Of a DNA stretch of 35,300 bases, positions 1 to 11,102 are shown piece by piece. A program made the position numbers and the translations under genes. The notes beneath the pieces are model-generated. The model did no database searches, was not told where the DNA came from, and was given only the letters and a program-made list of their open reading frames with translations. Where the stretch lies: contig JANBQC010000280.1 in the NCBI GenBank assembly GCA_027576995.1, positions 1-35,300 of the forward strand, given 5' to 3'. The stretch's first letter is position 1, and every line of letters begins with the position of its first letter. Source of the stretch: Dimargaris cristalligena (taxonomy: Eukaryota; Kickxellomycota; Dimargaritomycetes; Dimargaritales; Dimargaritaceae).

Positions 1-451
1 CTGGAGAAGCCACCCTGCCCTTTTGATATATTTTTGTTGTTTATTTTAGTGGCCTGACACCACCACACTGTGACACCGCTATTTACCCATGAAAATATAT
101 ATATATATATATATACTGCCTACACTGTGGCATACACAAAAGCTAACAAAAAATATTATTCATTCCTTTATACTCATGGTTTGCATTAAAAAGCCCACCG
201 TTTTTTCCTTGCTTCTAAAAGTCTGACCTATTTTTCAGTAGATTCCCAGTTATTCCATCTTGTTCCATTTTTTGACCTTTCTCTACATCCTTTTTCTTAC
301 ACCTAGCAGCCCCTAAGGCTCTTAGGATGGCTACATAAGTAACCAGTGAATTCCTGCTTGTTTGAAAAATCAATCACCATTCATTTTATTTCAAACTCAA
401 ATTCCACAATTCCTTAAACTCAGTCCTGATTTTTTTATTGATTATTTCTTA
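1..451. other. CpG-poor AT-rich left edge, no gene seen
   Basis: No coding region is recognisable. The stretch is AT-rich, with T and A runs and an (AT)n array at 95-115. CpG is very rare: I count only 3 CpG dinucleotides up to position 451 and about 8 up to 840, far fewer than the base composition predicts. This contrasts with the CpG-containing sequence right of 840. Such depletion is what deamination of methylated CpG leaves in silenced repeats, but no transposon protein or terminal repeat is visible here, so the cause is an inference. Confidence 0.5.
95..115. repeat. (AT)n microsatellite
   Basis: Uninterrupted alternating AT of about 21 bases in the left-edge AT-rich sequence. It is one of about ten similar arrays in the window. 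Confidence 0.9.
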
Positions 452-1856
452 TTATTTAAAACCACCGTTTCTTATATTTATTTTCAATAAAACTCTTGTG
501 TCACTCATTATATCCTCCTCCCATCCTCCATCCAATCCACTGACCACCCACCCCCTCCAAAACCCCACCATATCAACGTCCAATTCTGCCCTAGTCTCAT
601 CCCACTCTGTGAACCTCCCATCTTCTGCCACCAGGGAGCTGGCCACCACAACTTCAGGCTGTGTTGATAAGGAGGCCACTGCCTCCTTGCGAATCCTGAA
701 GGCTGCTAATAATAGGCTGGATGTCCCAGGTAGTACATATGCCGCCCCGGATTTTAGTATGGCTAAGAAGGCTACTAAGAAAGCAATGGACTTTGGAATC
801 AGCAAACCAATACGCACTTCAGGTCAGGCCCCATAGTTTTTTACTAGTTCCAGGGCTACCTCCAAACTTCAGTGGTCAAGTTGGTGGTAGGACCACTCGT
901 CCAAACCCTGAGCCAGGGCAATCCGGTCGGGACAGAGCTGGGCGCAGTCAGTGAAGAGTTGGTGAACGGGCTGGTCGATTCAGTCGACGGGTTCCTACAT
1001 GCGAGAGAACTTCATAAGCCGGTTGGTTTCCCCGGGACTAACCCAGGGAATATCTCATACCAGCATAGGTGGGGGACCATCGGAGTTGGAGTTGGGGTGG
1101 GAAGGTTCAGGTGGGCCTGGGGCTAGAGACTTATAAATCATCGCCCATTGGCTGGCCAACTCCTGGATTGCTGATGTCTGGTACATGGCTTGGTTAAATA
1201 TGATACCCACTGCGATGGAGTCGTCCCACAGTTGAACATGCACCAGTAAGTGTGCCCCGCACCAGACCAGCAAGTCCGCCAAATCTGGGCAGGTATCACC
1301 TCTGAACCCGTGGTGGGATCCATAGCCGGGGGCCACCGGGATAGGATGGGCGCAGGTAGTGTCCGCAGAACTACAGCATAAGAGAACCTCGGGGAACATG
1401 CCATCGCCTGCGTTGGGATCGAAACTGCAGGCGGGGGTATCCGGTCCAAGCTTAGTAGCCCAGGTATCCGGATCAACACGATACAAGCACAAAGTCAGGG
1501 CAGGGTCATCAGGAACAACTGAGTGGTCGACTTGATTAAAGGCCGAAGCCTTCAGGAGCCCGTAGGCTATATTTGATTGTTTGTAATAGCGGCTCAATAG
1601 CACGGCCAGAGAAATATGCGCAACAGACTGAACATTGGCAAATAAAACCTGATCGGTGGAATCGATAGGGATTCGGTGTACAGCGGTTTCAAATCCAGGC
1701 CGGATCGATCACTGGGGCTTGGCCAATACCAACCCGGCACTTGGTACAAACTCGGCAGGCACGGTTAAACGGCAGCCGGGAAGATCAGAGGGGCTGGAAA
1801 GGGAGAGTGGCATGGTGAAGCTACGAATAGGGAGGAAGGAAAAGTATTTTGAAAGT
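452..1856 (-). pseudogene. Non-ribosomal peptide synthetase fragment (condensation end + adenylation start), decayed
   Basis: One reading frame on the minus strand runs from about 1856 to 452 and resembles the join of an NRPS condensation (C) domain and adenylation (A) domain. Seen: VLLSRYYKQ (about 1603-1577, the late C-domain segment), then a linker, PVHQLFTDCAQLCPDRIAL (970-914, the usual A-domain opening), VRIGLLIPKS and FLAILKSGAAYV (817-732, the first A-domain core motif). The frame has six in-frame stops: TGA at 1711-1709, 1057-1055, 982-980, 871-869 and 826-824, and TAG at 997-995, with no frameshift between the recognisable parts. Each stop is one transition away from a sense codon. 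After AAYV the match to A domains fades, and the frame ends at 452 without the later A motifs, a carrier domain or a thioesterase. The C-domain HHxxxDG region is not found upstream. An intact NRPS module is about 1000 residues, so this is a short remnant. It is unlikely to make a protein. Confidence 0.75.
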
Positions 1857-3992
1857 TTTAGACTAGGTAGTGGAATGGCCAAGTAAAAGGGATCTAGACG
1901 AAATCAAAATGTTATGATTACGAAAAAGTGCGTATCGAATAAGGCATCACTTTTGGAATTGGGGGTAATGAAACGGATGTCCGGAAATATGTTAATTTAA
2001 ATACGTTGCGCGAATTTCGGTGAGGCCATTCAATATGGGTGAAAAGCACGAGGTAGTGGTCGTAGATAAGCGTCTTGACCCCCAAACCAGAACATCGTAT
2101 AGTGCCGAGTGATAGTCGGCAAGAGTATGTTAAACGTACTTTAATTATGACTTTAACTATCACTTGTAACTTCAGCTTCAGTCATTCGTGAATCGAGGTG
2201 GAGGATGGCGGCACCCTTCTCTATTTTTAGACCTAGCGCCCTTTGCCGGTCATCTATAATACCTATGGTCAGTCTTATCCCCAGCCGGACGCATTAGGCT
2301 TTCACAGAGCATTGTCCACCTTTTCGGTGGCCCATTACACTGGGATATAGTTAAAAAAAATGGCTTACTCCAAAGGTATCCACGACCCAATCTTTACTGT
2401 CGAACAGCGACCGCGTCCAACGGGAATTGCCATATGTTTAACTGAATCCTTTTCTGCGATACCTCTTTCTGGGTCCAATGTATTGTTGGTATCCCGCCTA
2501 CCAATATGGATCGGGTGCGATTGAATGTTTTGGCATGGGGTGTATCAGCACAGTAGATAACAACATGTAGTAGTGATAAAATTGAATAAGGGATCGTATT
2601 CAATATGACACCAGGTCTTCTAACATTAACGAAGCCGACGGTCTGTGGTTGATAATAATTGATTGGAGACAGCTGCTGAGCGTCCAAGCCACATTAGTCG
2701 AGACAATTGGTCACACCTGAGGGTACGTCGAGGGACTCACATTCTCCGCTATCTACATCCTAGACATGGGCTGTAATGAAGGGGCCAGGATCCGGAGATG
2801 CTAAAAATATATCGATGAGGCGACCGCCACGAACGTACAATGGCTGAAGTTTCGATCCAATAATAGTGCCTTCGTAGAAATGGCTTTGGGCTTGGGAATC
2901 CTTGGGGATTGAGCTTGGCAGATTAGGGAAGGCTGGGGGCAATCCGAGACTCGAATAACGGCCAAATAGTGCAATGACCGCATGGAACACGCCTCTGCGA
3001 TATAATGTAGGCCCGGTGGGTCTCGCCCCAAATTTCCGCTGGCTTTAATAAGGGACGCTCTACTAATAACTTAATTCGACCTGCTGTCTCTAACACTTTG
3101 GACCACGACCCTACCAATCCGTTGCCGAAAAAGACCATAATATAAGACTAAACCAGATCCAGAGGGATCGATCAACCCTTTACCGGCAGTATGAACAGTA
3201 GCATGTCCAGCAAAATACGCACTTTTACCGTGAGGTGGCGAATTTCCCCCTTTGAATGCCATAGGATCAATTAAGAGTGATAATGATCCCTATACACTCA
3301 TCAACACTAAAACCCCGGATCTTTAGGGGCTATACCGGAACGACTTAGTGTCTAGTTTACGCGAATACCCGTTTTTCCATTGAACACCTATTATCATAGT
3401 TTAGAAGCGGCGAATCATTAATAGGCTAGATGCGGCTGATCCCGGCCTATAATGTAGAAAGAGCCACCTTCTGAGTGTTTAGCGAATCGAAGAAGTTACA
3501 TTATAAACTGTTCATCATTCGTGAATGGCGGTAGGTCTAAAACTCAAGGGATTCCCGTAATTTTCTACACCAGAGTGGTGGGGTAAAAGGGGATGCGTAA
3601 TGGGATCATTAGTAACCGTTAGTACTCAACCCCCAGGTTCGAGAAAACCACATCACCCGGGACATTTATCCCTCGGGCTGAATCAGTCGGCTTATTCCCC
3701 GGCGGGTTAAAGTAACTGGGCAAGAAAAAATGCCTGATCCAACCCAATGTGACATAGTGAACACCTTTTTTAATATTATTTTCGGGCATATGCGCAACAG
3801 TGTAAGATCAAGGGGTTAGACTGTGCGGTCCGCGATGGAATCATAATAGTCACGAATGCACTTATAGTATTACTACACCGTTTATTCCCATCACTAAATC
3901 CTAACTAAAGAAATCCCACCCCGCCCTCCTCTTACTCCACCAGGATTATCCGTGCTCGTATCGCCATAAAAACCATCCACCACTAACACAGT
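1857..3992. other. Intergenic, no gene recognised; cluster of short minus-strand open frames
   Basis: About 2.1 kb of mixed composition with normal CpG content. Short minus-strand open frames of 60-97 codons lie at 1918-2163, 2394-2687, 2760-2990, 2923-3138 and 3071-3262. Their translations have no motif I can name and they do not join in one frame. Because they lie upstream of the NRPS remnant on the same strand, they could be more decayed parts of it, but the condensation-domain signature is absent, so this is only a possibility. Confidence 0.4.
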
Positions 3993-5960
3993 ATGATTAG
4001 TCGCGATCGCTCCCATTGGAAGCCAAAAGACCTCCGGATTCCCCACTTCTCACTCGCGCTCCCTCTTTTCCCCGTCACCTCATCACCCTTATTCCCAGGG
4101 CACCTCTACCTGAGAACCAACCACCCCTATACCCCACTTTTAATAAAAATTGGACCAATCACATTGGGTTTCAATCTGGGCGCGTGACCCATTTACTGTG
4201 ACTTTGACTCCGCGCCCCCTTAATTTTCAAAAAAATCACTTACGAGAAGGCATATGGGGAGAATGTATCAGTGAAACCAAAAATTCATTTAATCGATTCA
4301 CATGGACAGTCTCCCTCTCCCCTACACACACCCCAACTTTTAGTGCACCATAAGGAGGGACCTTCCACTTCCATGATCTAGTATGCCATATTTTGCGATC
4401 TGGTCTAAGTTTACCTCCTGGCTTATTGTATTGTAGGGCCGGCTTTCGGCCACCTACGCCACCAAGGGGCATATTGGCCTAATTCAATGAAGATTAGGCG
4501 CACCTGCACCCGCTCCTTGTCCTTCCCCGCTCCCCATCTACTCAATCGTTGACAGCAGCACACACACCATTCTTTAAATGGCGCCTATCATCCATGGCGT
4601 GGAATCGTGGACGTTTCCGAGTGGGTCGGGGTGGGCCCCACCAACCACCACTAACCTTCACCGACATGTCCTCGTGGTGGTGGTGGTAAGCGGGGCACTC
4701 CGCAGAATCCAGGAGTTCTATGATTGGAAGGCGGGTGGCATGACCACCTATGGTGACAGGGCGGCGCAGGATTGGATCAGTCGGCCTAAGCTAATCCTCG
4801 AGTGAAAGAGATATATATATATATCACTATAGCCAAGGAAGAAGGCCTTATCATCTTATACACTGTCAAAATCCTCGTAGCGGTGACTGACTGATTTAGC
4901 TGCTGGGCTTTGATCTGTTATGTCGCCATTGACAGCCTCGATGTGATACATACCTTCAGGGAATCGTTTCTTCACATGCACACACGGGTACTTTCCCTCC
5001 TCCCCTTCAGAATGGAGTTTGAACGGCACCATTCCTTTTTGGTCGATAGGTCGACTAACCATCAATGACGGACAATGTCCGACCGCTGAATTTAAAGTGC
5101 TTTCCGGATTAGCAACGTCATTTCGATGCACCAGTTCGTTATAGTGTAATCTACCTTATACCCCCAGGGTTCCCTTCTTTCATTGGTATTCGTTAGAGTT
5201 TGAGTTTAAAGCAGGTCTTTAAATCAAGCACCCTCCTATGCCCGAAATCGATGGCGGAATAACGTCATATTCTCGGCCATTCTTTGTCAGCACTATTAGT
5301 GAGGAGTGTCTGGCGGATCACATCGATCATGTTCGCCCGCGACTAGTTCAAACAATCGTTTCCTTGATACGGCACCGTCACTTGGTAATAGACAGAGTAG
5401 GCCTACACCGGATCAAAGTAGCTAGGGCCTAACTTGATCTTTAGCCCTAGTGTAAGGGCTTCATGGTGTAGAGGGTGTTTCGCCAGGCCCTCAAGGAAAG
5501 TAGATAAAGAGCGAGACTTGCACAATTCATAAAAGTGGAAGAAGTCCCCCCATACCTTTCCCATTATACAATACAGGGATTCTACTGATCTACTTTATGG
5601 TTCCAGTCTATTAGACATAAGGATCGACTGGAGTTTTTTTTTTCTGTTCCAGGCGTTCCCTTGTTACATAATGAAAAGTATATGGAATACGCCGCCCTCG
5701 CCCCTTCACTTCCCATTATGCAATTCCATCAGAGCGTGCTAGATAGTTTTGGCCCACTCCGAATTTTAGAATCAGAACATTCTTTAATTTAAGTCGGCGA
5801 ATCTACTCACATTGGGGAGGTGTGGCATTTAATTAGATATTACAATCGGCTTACGTCCACCACTCATTAAAATGGCCTGGCGGGATATTTCGACAATTGC
5901 CGCCCAGCCTTTTACAGAATGCAAGGTTCGGTCACTAATAAATTAACCAGCTATAATACC
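3993..5960. other. Intergenic, no gene recognised
   Basis: About 2 kb without a recognisable gene. It holds an (AT)n array at 4811-4824, an open frame of 75 codons at 4578-4805 (plus) and one of 91 codons at 4856-5131 (minus). The minus frame has an ordinary-looking amino-acid composition but no family signature. A 7-bp inverted repeat (CTAGGGC at 5422-5428, GCCCTAG at 5444-5450) is at the level expected by chance. Confidence 0.4.
4811..4824. repeat. (AT)n microsatellite
   Basis: Short alternating AT array of 14 bases. Confidence 0.85.
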
Positions 5961-7036
5961 AAACTTGCCACCACCCAGCAGCCAGCCCCACTTGTCACAC
6001 TCATACACACGCACACACACACACTCAATCACGCCGGATAACCCTTACCCCAGTTTGTGCGGCCCAGTGACCTGGACAATCGACGGCCATCAGGGTCACT
6101 ACAATATATATATAATACAAAAACAAAGGGTTAGATACGATTATCGAACCTGCGCACCCCTGGAATATATAGTGGATCAATTAATGAGAGTGTGGTTTAT
6201 TCTGGTATAATTCCCCAGTCGTTTACCCCAACCCAGCTCGATACCCTTGAATGTTCGCTGCTCGGTTATGAATGTTTAAGTTTAATTGTCGGGATTTTAT
6301 CCCCTCACTTACCATTTCCCCACTCCTTCCCTCCCACCTACCTTTCTCTTATTTACACACCCTCACCACTATTATTACTACCTTATTCTTCCATACCCTT
6401 TCTCCACCACATTACTACAGTGTAAAAAACCACGTCATGACACAGTAGGGGTCCACGCTCACTCGACCCTGGCCATGATCCAGGCACCCCCACACACTAG
6501 AGTTTGGTTCGGTTGTTCAATGACCCAGTTCCATTACAGATAGGATACACACTTCTTAATGATAGAAGACTAACGGACAAGTATACATTGACAACTAGGG
6601 ATCAACTACCCCACTGGCATTAAAGTGTACCATTCACCAACATCACCGCCACCACCTCCACTTACTCCCCCCAGCGCCAAGATGTTTTGAAACACCCCCC
6701 GACCTTTAGTGTCTGTAAACACCGGTGAAGTTACCGCTACTGTTATTGCTACTGCTGACATGACCATTACTGATCATGGCGCTGCCAAGGGTAATGAGGA
6801 ACGGCCAGTGGTTCCATACTCCCATCCCTCCACCCTTCCACATCCCTGATACATATCCCTTGACAACCCCATATATACGATTACCAATGTATCACAATAG
6901 TGCATTGGGGCCAATTCCCACCCTTCCCCAACATCCTTAGTTTCTCGAAATGACCAATGTTACACCAAAGGGTCATCGAGTCCACCGGTTCGATGAGCCA
7001 TGTATAAGGCTAATTTCATATAGCCAAGTCAAGCAA
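5961..7036. other. C-rich (plus-strand pyrimidine-rich) intergenic block
   Basis: The plus strand is rich in C and T, especially 6290-6420 and 6630-6930, with many CCCC and CTCC runs. A short CA-type array lies at about 6003-6024. Open frames here are by-products of the low-complexity composition. No gene is recognised. The block ends at an AT-rich patch, after which the strand bias reverses. Confidence 0.5.
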
Positions 7037-7037
7037 A

Positions 7038-7066
7038 GTAATGAATAAAATAATAAAAATAAAATG
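7038..7066. other. A-rich island at a strand-composition switch
   Basis: Nearly pure A/T sequence with runs of A separated by single T, lying between a C-rich block to the left and a G-rich block to the right. On the minus strand it contains a T-rich stretch that matches 10 of 11 positions of the budding-yeast ARS core (WTTTAYRTTTW). That consensus does not apply to most fungi, so origin activity is only a guess. Confidence 0.3.
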
Positions 7067-7610
7067 GATCGTGTGATTTGCTTGGGTGGGGGGAGGGAGA
7101 TGTAAGCGGGGAACTCTAGTTGGTGGAGGAGCGGTGAATGGAAGAGGGAAATGGAAGGGGAACAGCACCATAGGGTATAGTGCTCACCCTTTGCACTGAC
7201 TACAAACTAGGGGGTGGTGGTGGGTCCAGGGATGATTTCCTAGAGAGACCAATGCTATTGGACTAAGGATGGGGTGTGGGCGGGGGAGGGGAGGGGATAG
7301 TGTCTACGGCGATGCTGATGATTGAATTAACTTGAAAATCACGGTCGTCCACACTTTGATCTTTAAGGCGAGAATCCTTTTCATATTTAAGGCTAGTGAG
7401 TGGGTTAATCTTCATGAAGGGCGTCCCGACAATAAACTGAAAGGATGATGAATGCTTTGTTAAAAGAGATAAACGCATGGAAATGTAATCAAGCGATTCG
7501 ATACGGCGGGTAGAGTGGTGACGAGGAGACGGGAGGGGTGGGCGAGGGGAGGGGAGGGGAGGAGACAAGGGGAGAGGAAAAAGAGGAGGAGACATGGGCT
7601 AAAATTAGAT
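7067..7610. other. G-rich block with two G-quadruplex-type clusters
   Basis: The plus strand is strongly purine-rich. Two clusters of G runs meet the usual G-quadruplex pattern: 7271-7296 (runs of 4, 3, 5, 4 and 4 G) and 7531-7559 (runs of 3, 4, 3, 4, 4 and 4 G), each with loops of 1-3 bases. No gene is recognised. Confidence 0.6.
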
Positions 7611-9120
7611 ACTGCGGTTATTTCTGGTTCACGGTTGATGCGATGACCCTGGATTAACTTTAAAGGACGGGCGATTCAAACTAGCCAAGACGTGGCTGTA
7701 AGACCTTTACCAGAATCGAAGAATGGACGGTGGCTCTTTACGAGATCATGATCTCGGGGAATGACGCTTTTGTGTAAGTATAATTCGGTAGTTCCGGATA
7801 CTGGCATTTGGCAGAACTCTCCCGGACTTTCAACTTCAACTTCACGATCGATTGATCTCTTTCCATAGTTGCGCCTGGCTATTCGCAACAATAGGTTTTC
7901 TGGGTTGAGAATGTCTCCTCAGATACCTACATATACACCACCCAAGAGGGGCTGTTGGCCTAGTTGTGGAAGCGCACATGGAGGGGAATGCCTTGTGACT
8001 GGGGCTTGTGAACTATTTTCCCCATGCGCTTTTACTGACCCATTCCTTTGATGGGGGTTGGGTTGGGTTGTAAATAGGTACCCCCGATCTACTGGTCCCC
8101 ATTTCCGCTTCCTTGCGACCTACATCCGACCCCCGCCGACTGGATTGCGGGATAGGGGTTGGTCAAAATTATAAGTATTTCTATTAGAATCATCACTGTG
8201 ATTCAGGGGTACTTTACCCTGCCTTTCGTGGTTGCCTCCTCCCCGCCTACCTACCTACCTACCATCGCCTCGAACACCCAAAAACAACACGACATGCCAA
8301 CAGACTATCTTCAAGGGAAACAATACTATAATAATGTCAAGAACCTGGGTCAATGGGCGGGTTGAGGGAGGCGGGAAGGTGAGAAAAAGGAACATGGAAA
8401 AATCCTAAGGAGAACCGGAGATTGAAGGAGTAAACGAATAATGAACCAGGGCAGTGTTGGCCCCAGCTGTCCGGTAATGCAATGCAACCCTGCCTACCCG
8501 ACATTGCCTCCCCCCCTGGGTTTGATTATAATTTGTAGTATAGTCTCTCTCTCTCTCTCTCTCTCCGCCAGTCGTGTTCATTTTAGGTATCTCCATCCCC
8601 CTGGAACAGATGATGACTGACCGAAATTAAACCAATAGTAATAAAAAATTGGGTTTGCTGAGGACTATAAGGAAGGCGCGGGAATAATAGATAAAAACGT
8701 CCCGAACGATTTCGCCCCTATGGTGTCCAACGGGCCCATTCACACTATCCCCTCCCACCCTTGGCATGGTATGGCACCGGCCTCCTTAACTATGGATCCG
8801 CTATATTTGGTTACCGCAATCTTGATTCGAATTTACCGTTCCATGGGTAATTGGGACCGGCCAAGTCCTCACCGAGTTTTTATCCACCCGGTTCGGTTCC
8901 CAGTTTACGGGACTTGTCGATTTAGCGCGCCGCGGATAGTAGTAGCGAGCGACATTCACTCCACGGGGCTGTAGCCGTTGCATAGTAAGTCGGCAGCCAC
9001 CATGTCTGCCATTGGTCTTGGCCCGGCAAGCGGCAAAAATAATCAGTGGAACGGAGGTGGGCGATCAGCTGGAAGTGATGGTGAAAGGAGGAATGGGGTT
9101 AGATTGAAGCTTCCGTGGCC
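7611..9120. other. Intergenic, no gene recognised; short tandem repeats
   Basis: No coding region with a recognisable product. It contains a (CTAC)n tract at about 8247-8265 and a (CT)n array at 8544-8565. Open frames of 60-84 codons occur on both strands at 7676-8974, without motifs. Confidence 0.4.
8544..8565. repeat. (CT)n microsatellite
   Basis: Eleven CT units without interruption. Confidence 0.9.
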
Positions 9121-10010
9121 GGCTCCCCCCTCCCATTTTTCTCTCTCCATATATTAAAAGCGTGGTCAAATTTGTAATTCCAAGGCTATTTTTCCCGCCC
9201 CTAAACGGATCAAACTATTTTGATCCGTCGGTTTTTTTAAAGTACGGGAGAACTAACTTCAGTTCGACCGGCGAACGCCGAATGGTAGATTGTCGGTTTG
9301 GAACCCCTTCGCCATGGCGCGCTAATACTACAATATACCCTGATGATGTCGCCTGATATTGACCCCTTACTAATGTGACCAGCTGGTGGTGGTGCAATGC
9401 ATCTTTTTTCTAATAACCTGATATCCACCGCTTACCCTCAACCTTGCGATCCCACTAAACTGTGCGTCGGTGTTGCGATACGAGAGAGGGGGAGAGAGAG
9501 AGTGCGTATGTTTATGTGTGCGGATGGGTGTGTATGGGTGAAGGTACCCCCATACGTACGTATTGCGACGTATCCATCTCACTGATGTCATCTTGATATC
9601 CTCAGCCCGTTGCACTGCTAATGGGCCATTTCATTTTAAACTGCCAGTCACTCCCATACATTGCCACGATGTTGGTTGTACCCCCTTTCTTCTGCCCGCA
9701 ACCCTAAGCTCACTGTCTCTGCCGTCGCCGCAGTGGAAGTTAGCTACAATACCCCCCCACCCCAATACCCCCCGACACTGGCCCCGGCGCCGCCTCGTTC
9801 AGCCAACACTGTTACCGGTACGTTGTTGCTCATAATAGGGGGGGGGTAAGTAATGATCCCAATGAATAGAATAGAAAGGTGTGTGCACGCGAGTGTGTGG
9901 GTATAAATCTATAGGTGTATTTGTATATTTCTTATTTTTCACCCACTTGACTTCAGCCAGGCTGGTCACCTGGGGTTCCGCCCCCCCCCCTCCCTCATCT
10001 CGCTAGCCGG
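9121..10010. other. Intergenic with hairpin/T-tract and C-rich right end
   Basis: No protein gene is recognised. A perfect hairpin followed by seven T lies at 9205-9238 (separate entry). From about 9640 the plus strand is C-rich with runs of 7-9 C around 9750 and 9988. The strand bias reverses at about 10010. Confidence 0.4.
9205..9238 (+). other. Perfect 10-bp hairpin followed by a T7 tract
   Basis: Arms ACGGATCAAA (9205-9214) and TTTGATCCGT (9219-9228) are exact reverse complements with a CTAT loop. Three bases later comes GTTTTTTT (9231-9238). A 10-bp perfect stem with a 4-base loop is expected only a few times per hundred windows of this size. In bacteria this would be called an intrinsic terminator. 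In a fungal nucleus, a T run of this length is an RNA polymerase III stop signal. A TATATTAA sequence lies upstream at 9150-9157. I see no A-box or B-box, so a small Pol III RNA is only a hypothesis. Confidence 0.4.
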
Positions 10011-10970
10011 GGATATCAATGGTGCCGGGATGAGCCGATTAAAGGGTGGCGAAGGAGGAAATAATGAAGCGGGAATTAGACCGCCTCGCTAGAAGGTAAT
10101 GGGGTAGACGACGGACAAGTTGGGTGGCGGGGTGAATGAAGCAACGTTCACGCGCCGTCTGCTTCTCCCCCGCCCGCCGCCTTCATCGGCCGGTGGTCAA
10201 TAAGAGCGATTTTCTAAATACATTGATCCCACTGGTTTAACAGTTGAAATTATTAATCAAACAACTGGGTGCGACCGCCATGTATAGGTGGAGAACAGGA
10301 AGGGTAGCGGTGCTATTAACGACAGACATGTGTTTGTTCACTTCCTAAAGCGATCATGGTGATGGGGGGGGGTTTGTCACCCCTTGGTTACGAAACAAAC
10401 CCCCCACTAGGGAAAATGGTGAAGGGGGCGACTTGGCGCTCGCTGATGACGAGTGATCCCCCCCCCTATCGTTATCGTTACGGACACATTGTTCGCAGTG
10501 GTCCGGATTGCTTGTCAGCCAAACTGTTTGGCGAAGTGGGTGTTGGGCAGATCAAAAGGCTGGAAGTTACTGTAGCCTCATATTACCAAAATCCGGGCCA
10601 AACAATGGCCACCACCATCACCATTGCCATCGTTACAAAACTTGCGATCAATGACGGAGAGTGGCCCTTGCCGAACTGCCAGTTCGATATTAGATTTGAT
10701 TTGATTTGATTTGATGCCGGTGAGTCGAGGAACGGGAACAATGCCCATTCCAGCTGACAAACGCTGTTTACCTTTGGTAGTCGAAGAAGAAGGTGGTGGG
10801 GGAGTAGTGGTGTGGTAATAGGAATCTATAATTTAGCCAGACCGTACAATGGCGCTGAAACTGAGGCCTTCTAGGAACCTTCCGAGTTGACCCTCTTATA
10901 GAAGGAGCCAAGGAGGGAGGAGGGGATATTGCCACCAGTCGAGGGCCGGGGGACTCTTGCTCTTAAGGTC
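10011..10970. other. G-rich intergenic block
   Basis: The plus strand is rich in G, with runs at 10366-10374 and many GGGG and GGAGG tracts at 10790-10960. A (GATTT)n pentanucleotide array lies at 10693-10715. No gene is recognised. The 117-codon open frame at 10356-10709 has no family signature and overlaps these repeats. Confidence 0.45.
10693..10715. repeat. (GATTT)n pentanucleotide repeat
   Basis: Four and a half units of GATTT. A related array occurs inside the GATA gene intron at about 14094-14140. Confidence 0.85.
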
Positions 10971-11070
10971 AACTATGGAGACAGCCCTGAACCGCTAGAT
11001 ATTAGCGTCCAACTGTATTTTTTGTTGGTTGGTATCCCAGCCTCGCCCCATTTATAAATCACCGATACTA

Positions 11071-11075
<5 letters not shown>

Positions 11076-11102
<27 letters not shown>
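11076..11102. repeat. (AT)n microsatellite
   Basis: About 27 bases of alternating AT, the longest such array in the window. It lies where a G-rich block gives way to a C-rich one. Confidence 0.9.

Noticed and set aside
980..1057. Very short introns removing the stops in the NRPS frame
   Set aside because: Possible GT..AG pairs around these stops are only about 23-28 bases apart, too short for splicing, and would not remove all the stops.
824..1711. TGA read as an amino acid (recoding) in the NRPS frame
   Set aside because: The intact genes use TGG for Trp and have no internal TGA, the transporter ends in TGA, and a TAG also interrupts the NRPS frame. Decay is simpler.
2029..2043. TCAATATGGGTGAA identical to the left end of the inverted-repeat element copy 2
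   Set aside because: A 14-base match is expected by chance a few times in a window this long, and the next bases do not follow the element.
7263..7595. Minus-strand Pro/Ser-rich 110-codon frame
   Set aside because: It is produced by the G-rich, G-quadruplex-type sequence on the plus strand and has no start context, motif or splice partner.
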